A stretch of DNA of 7,022 nt from contig JBCBZH010000234.1 of NCBI GenBank assembly GCA_039815415.1, positions 1 through 7,022 on the forward strand, written 5' to 3'. The stretch is from JBCBZH01 sp039815415 (GTDB lineage: Bacteria; Bacteroidota; Rhodothermia; Rhodothermales; Rubricoccaceae). Positions 4,999-7,022 of the stretch are shown piece after piece. A program made the position numbers and the translations under genes. The notes under the pieces are model-generated. The model saw only the letters and a list, made by a program, of their open reading frames with translations. It made no database searches and was not told where the DNA came from. Numbering within the stretch: position 1 is the stretch's first letter; each line of letters begins with the position of its first letter.

Positions 4999-5716
4999 AC
5001 TCTGGCGTGTCCAGCGGGATGAACCACGCGGCGATATCGTCATCACCCCATGCGCTGGTGTACAGAATTTCGGTGTCAGAGGCGTTCAAGTTTTTGAGGA
5101 CTTTGGTTTTAACCCTGACTTTGCCATCTGTCCAGTAAATTTTGAGCATAGGGGGGGCATTGTTGTCGTCTTCACCGATCAGGTCTCTCTGGGCATTGGT
5201 CAGGCGACCATGGATTTGCATGATGATGGTCCGGTGTGGATCACCGTCTGCTTCCTTGGAAATGTCGACCAAGGCCAGCTTCCCCTTGATGCGTCCACCT
5301 TCTGCAAAGGTCCAATTGGTAGAATTGCTACCGGGCACCATCTGTTCGCGCAACTCGGTCCTTGAATAGGAAGAATTGGCGGTGGAGACTCCAGGATACG
5401 TATGAAAGACCAGCGATCCATCAGTCGAATCATTGTACATGAATTCCTGAAGGGTCTCATTGGTCGCATACTGCAAAATCTCCGGTGGGGTGATTTCGAG
5501 TGGTTTTCCATCCGAATCCCTTGGAATGGGAAGGGTGACTTTCCAGTTGCTCAGGTCGATTTCGGGAAGGGAATAGTCTACGCCTTCCACCGGATCATCC
5601 TTCGGCGGTGGGATATACTCACCTTTTGGAGGCGTCAGATCGACTTTCTTACAGGCCATTGGTGAGGCCATAAGAAGCAACAGGGCAAAAAGGAATATGA
5701 CTGATCGCTTAGACAT
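4994..5716 (-). CDS. PL7-family alginate lyase lipoprotein, C-terminally truncated
   Basis: PL7 enzymes cleave alginate by beta-elimination. Here a signal peptide (1-21) ends in SPMA-Cys22 followed by KK, a slightly unorthodox lipobox (Pro at -3) but typical in style for Bacteroidota surface lipoproteins, then a Pro/Asp-rich linker (23-50). The catalytic jelly roll opens with IDLSNWKVTLPIP (53-65). Two of the three family motifs are present: SRTELRE (118-124, substrate-neutralising Arg) and QIHG (167-170, catalytic Gln167 and His169). The third, the C-terminal YFKAG-type motif with the catalytic Tyr, is missing: the frame stops at residue 240, just after SAWGDDD and DTPEF, where I would expect some 50-60 more residues. 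The stop coincides with the change to high-GC DNA. As written the enzyme would be incomplete. It starts 19 nt after the PKD gene stop, with no Shine-Dalgarno, so it is co-transcribed with it. Confidence 0.88.
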   Translation of the reverse strand: MSKRSVIFLFALLLLMASPMACKKVDLTPPKGEYIPPPKDDPVEGVDYSLPEIDLSNWKVTLPIPRDSDGKPLEITPPEILQYATNETLQEFMYNDSTDGSLVFHTYPGVSTANSSYSRTELREQMVPGSNSTNWTFAEGGRIKGKLALVDISKEADGDPHRTIIMQIHGRLTNAQRDLIGEDDNNAPPMLKIYWTDGKVRVKTKVLKNLNASDTEILYTSAWGDDDIAAWFIPLDTPEF

Positions 5717-5735
5717 AAGAGTAGAGAAGAATGAA

Positions 5736-6569
5736 TTAGTCTTCTACGATGGTGAACGTATCAAGTCTGCATTCTGCGCCTTCGTTACTGACGTAGATTG
5801 CCACTTCGGTATTGTCGCCGGAGTTGAAGCTTACTGAAGCCAGGACATAGGCATTTGCATCAGACTGGTCATTGACAGTTACTGAATTGATGGTCGCACC
5901 AGCCACAGCTGCCGGATCGGTTACATCTCCGGCCAGGATAGACACGGTCATTGAACCAACCGGGGAGGTTTTGATGGTATAGTAGAACGAGACGATGTAA
6001 TCTTTCTCTTTCTCAACCGTGATCAACTGGTAAGCAATCCGGTCTCCTGCGTCAGGAAACTTGGCCGCTTTAACGCCTTCGTGGATCGGACTGGACGTAA
6101 TCTGGAGCACACCACCCAAATCCCCATTGCGCCAGTTGTCCCGATAGCTGTCTGCGCCTTCGATGTCAAAACCTGGATTGAGAATTTCTGGTTCAAACAC
6201 CACAACTGGTTCGTTCAGTTCCAGTGCTTCGGAATAGGTACTGGCTTGTCCCAGTTTGTCTGACACGGTCAGAGAGACTTCATAATTGCCAAACTTGGCA
6301 TATTCGTGGCTGGGTTCAGCGTCAGTAGAGGTATTCCCGTCTCCAAAATCCCAGCTATAATCAGTTGCACTGATGGAGAGGTTGGAAAAGCGTACCACCA
6401 GCGGATTGGCTTCATCCTGGCTAGCAGAAAAAGCTGCTTCTGGTGGTGTCGCATCAGGGACAGAGCCTTCTTCAGGCAGGGTGAATCGTTCATCGCAACC
6501 AGTGAGGCCGATGAGCAGCAGCGCACAGAAGAGGCTGAGTTGATATATATTGGTTTTAAAGAATTGCAT
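5736..6569 (-). CDS. PKD-domain lipoprotein, probable surface alginate-binding protein
   Basis: The 277-aa protein begins with a lipoprotein signal peptide ending in the canonical lipobox LTG-Cys25. A single PKD domain follows (about 43-118), recognisable by YSWDFGDGN (71-79), HEYAKFGNYEVSLTVSD (88-104) and the preceding AAFSAS strand. The remainder (about 129-277) starts ILNPGF and alternates beta strands (KDYIVSFYYTIKT, YVLASVSFNSGD, TEVAIYVSN), which looks like a galactose-binding or CBM4/9-type beta sandwich; that part is inference. Placed between susD and a PL7 alginate lyase, it fits the SusE/SusF-like surface glycan-binding protein of an alginate utilisation locus, holding polymer at the outer membrane. 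No catalytic motif is visible. The ATG at 6569 gives a proper signal peptide; a GTG at 6617 would add a non-conserved stretch that crosses a terminator-like hairpin, so I reject it. It is 61 nt downstream of susD. Confidence 0.85.
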   Translation of the reverse strand: MQFFKTNIYQLSLFCALLLIGLTGCDERFTLPEEGSVPDATPPEAAFSASQDEANPLVVRFSNLSISATDYSWDFGDGNTSTDAEPSHEYAKFGNYEVSLTVSDKLGQASTYSEALELNEPVVVFEPEILNPGFDIEGADSYRDNWRNGDLGGVLQITSSPIHEGVKAAKFPDAGDRIAYQLITVEKEKDYIVSFYYTIKTSPVGSMTVSILAGDVTDPAAVAGATINSVTVNDQSDANAYVLASVSFNSGDNTEVAIYVSNEGAECRLDTFTIVED

Positions 6570-6588
6570 GATAGACGGTTTGAGGGTG

Positions 6589-6611
6589 AAAAAGCGGTGC
6601 CCGAAGGCACC
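6589..6611 (-). terminator. UUCG-loop hairpin with U tract between susD and the PKD gene (terminator or attenuator)
   Basis: Read on the minus strand, GGTGCC-TTCG-GGCACC (6611-6596) is a perfect 6-bp stem closed by the very stable UUCG tetraloop, followed after GC by five T residues (6593-6589). This is the layout of a modest intrinsic terminator. It starts 19 nt after the susD stop and ends 19 nt before the PKD gene start. Since the downstream lipoprotein genes have no visible promoter of their own in the 61-nt gap, partial read-through (attenuation) is more likely than full termination. Confidence 0.7.
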
Positions 6612-6630
6612 TCTCACTGAATTCTCAGGT

Positions 6631-7022
6631 CTAGTAACCAGGATTCTGGCTCAATGCACCCTGACTGACATTGATTTCGTTTTGCGGAATTGGTAGGAGC
6701 AAATCCGTGCTGCTGAAATTGATAGCCGGATTATTGGCAGCAAATTCACTCAGGACTTGCTCAGCAACGCCAAAGCGCTGCAGATCGTAAAAACGATGGT
6801 TTTCAAACGCCAATTCTATGCGGCGTTCTGCCAACAGGACTTCTCTGGTCAGCGTCGCGCTGCCATCGAGTTCCAGGGTACTTAAACCGACTCGTTCACG
6901 AATGGCATTGTAGGAGGCAATCGCATCGAGATCTCTGGTAGACTCCGCACCCGCCATGATGGCTTCCGCATGCAAGAGATAAACATCTGCCAGACGAAGC
7001 ACAATCCAGTCATTGCCACACA
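6631..7022 (-). CDS. susD: SusD/RagB-family outer-membrane glycan-binding lipoprotein, C-terminal part
   Basis: Only the last 129 residues are in the window; the gene continues past the right edge. They show the SusD C-terminal signature: NDWIVLRLADVYLLHAEA (the conserved TPR-like helix that precedes the insert), YNAIRERVGL, then ERRIELAFENHRFYDLQRFG (the RRxELAFEgxRxxDLxR hallmark), LLLPIPQNEINVSQGALSQNPGY at the very end, matching the usual 'lPIPxxEixxNpxlxQNPGY' terminus. SusD proteins sit on top of a SusC-type TonB-dependent transporter as a lid that captures oligosaccharides. The SusC gene should be immediately upstream, outside the window. With the PL7 lyase two genes downstream, the likely ligand is alginate oligosaccharides (inference from context). 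Confidence 0.95.
   Translation of the reverse strand, partial: CGNDWIVLRLADVYLLHAEAIMAGAESTRDLDAIASYNAIRERVGLSTLELDGSATLTREVLLAERRIELAFENHRFYDLQRFGVAEQVLSEFAANNPAINFSSTDLLLPIPQNEINVSQGALSQNPGY

Noticed and set aside
5402..5665. Plus-strand 87-codon frame inside the alginate lyase gene.
   Set aside because: It is antisense to well-supported PL7 coding sequence with no independent start signal or motif.

Overview
The window is a bacterial, all-minus-strand stretch from the Bacteroidota/Rhodothermota side of the tree, and it looks like two blocks of DNA with different histories joined near position 4990. The left block (about 1-4990) is GC-rich; one counted 60-base line inside glyA is 72% GC. 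It carries housekeeping-type genes: a SHMT with a Bacteroidota-style internal insertion, an EamA/YedA-type permease, an orotate-phosphoribosyltransferase-like protein and TatC. High GC plus Bacteroidota-like protein features suggests a Rhodothermota (Rhodothermia, Rubricoccaceae-like) organism; this is an inference from composition and motifs only. The right block (about 4994-7022) is less GC-rich (counted lines 43-57%) and holds the downstream part of a SusCD-type alginate utilisation locus.

Left block in transcription order (right to left): glyA (SHMT); a short HAD-fold protein starting 13 nt after the glyA stop; a 131-bp inverted-repeat element of the intergenic 'TGTCATCCTGAGCGA' kind, which supplies the last codons and stop of the HAD gene; an unrecognised 198-aa protein; a 10-TM EamA exporter; the phosphoribosyltransferase-like gene; and tatC, which runs off the left edge. 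The HAD gene and the unknown gene are visibly less GC-rich than glyA and tatC and look like accessory cargo around the repeat.

Right block in transcription order: the C-terminal end of a SusD/RagB outer-membrane glycan-binding lipoprotein (runs off the right edge), a UUCG-loop hairpin with a short U tract, a PKD-domain lipoprotein with a C-terminal beta-sandwich-like region (probable surface glycan-binding protein), and a PL7 alginate lyase lipoprotein. Together they would capture alginate at the cell surface and cleave it to oligosaccharides for import by the SusC partner, which must lie outside the window. The hairpin between susD and the PKD gene may set the lyase and binding protein below the transporter in expression.

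The PL7 gene stops exactly where the high-GC DNA begins and lacks its C-terminal catalytic motif. The join is therefore either a real recombination scar or an assembly chimera, and this is the point most worth checking. I see no RNA genes, CRISPR array, transposase, phage gene or defence system, and no convincing undescribed multi-gene system. No gene-free stretch exceeds 300 bases; the longest is 1163-1408.
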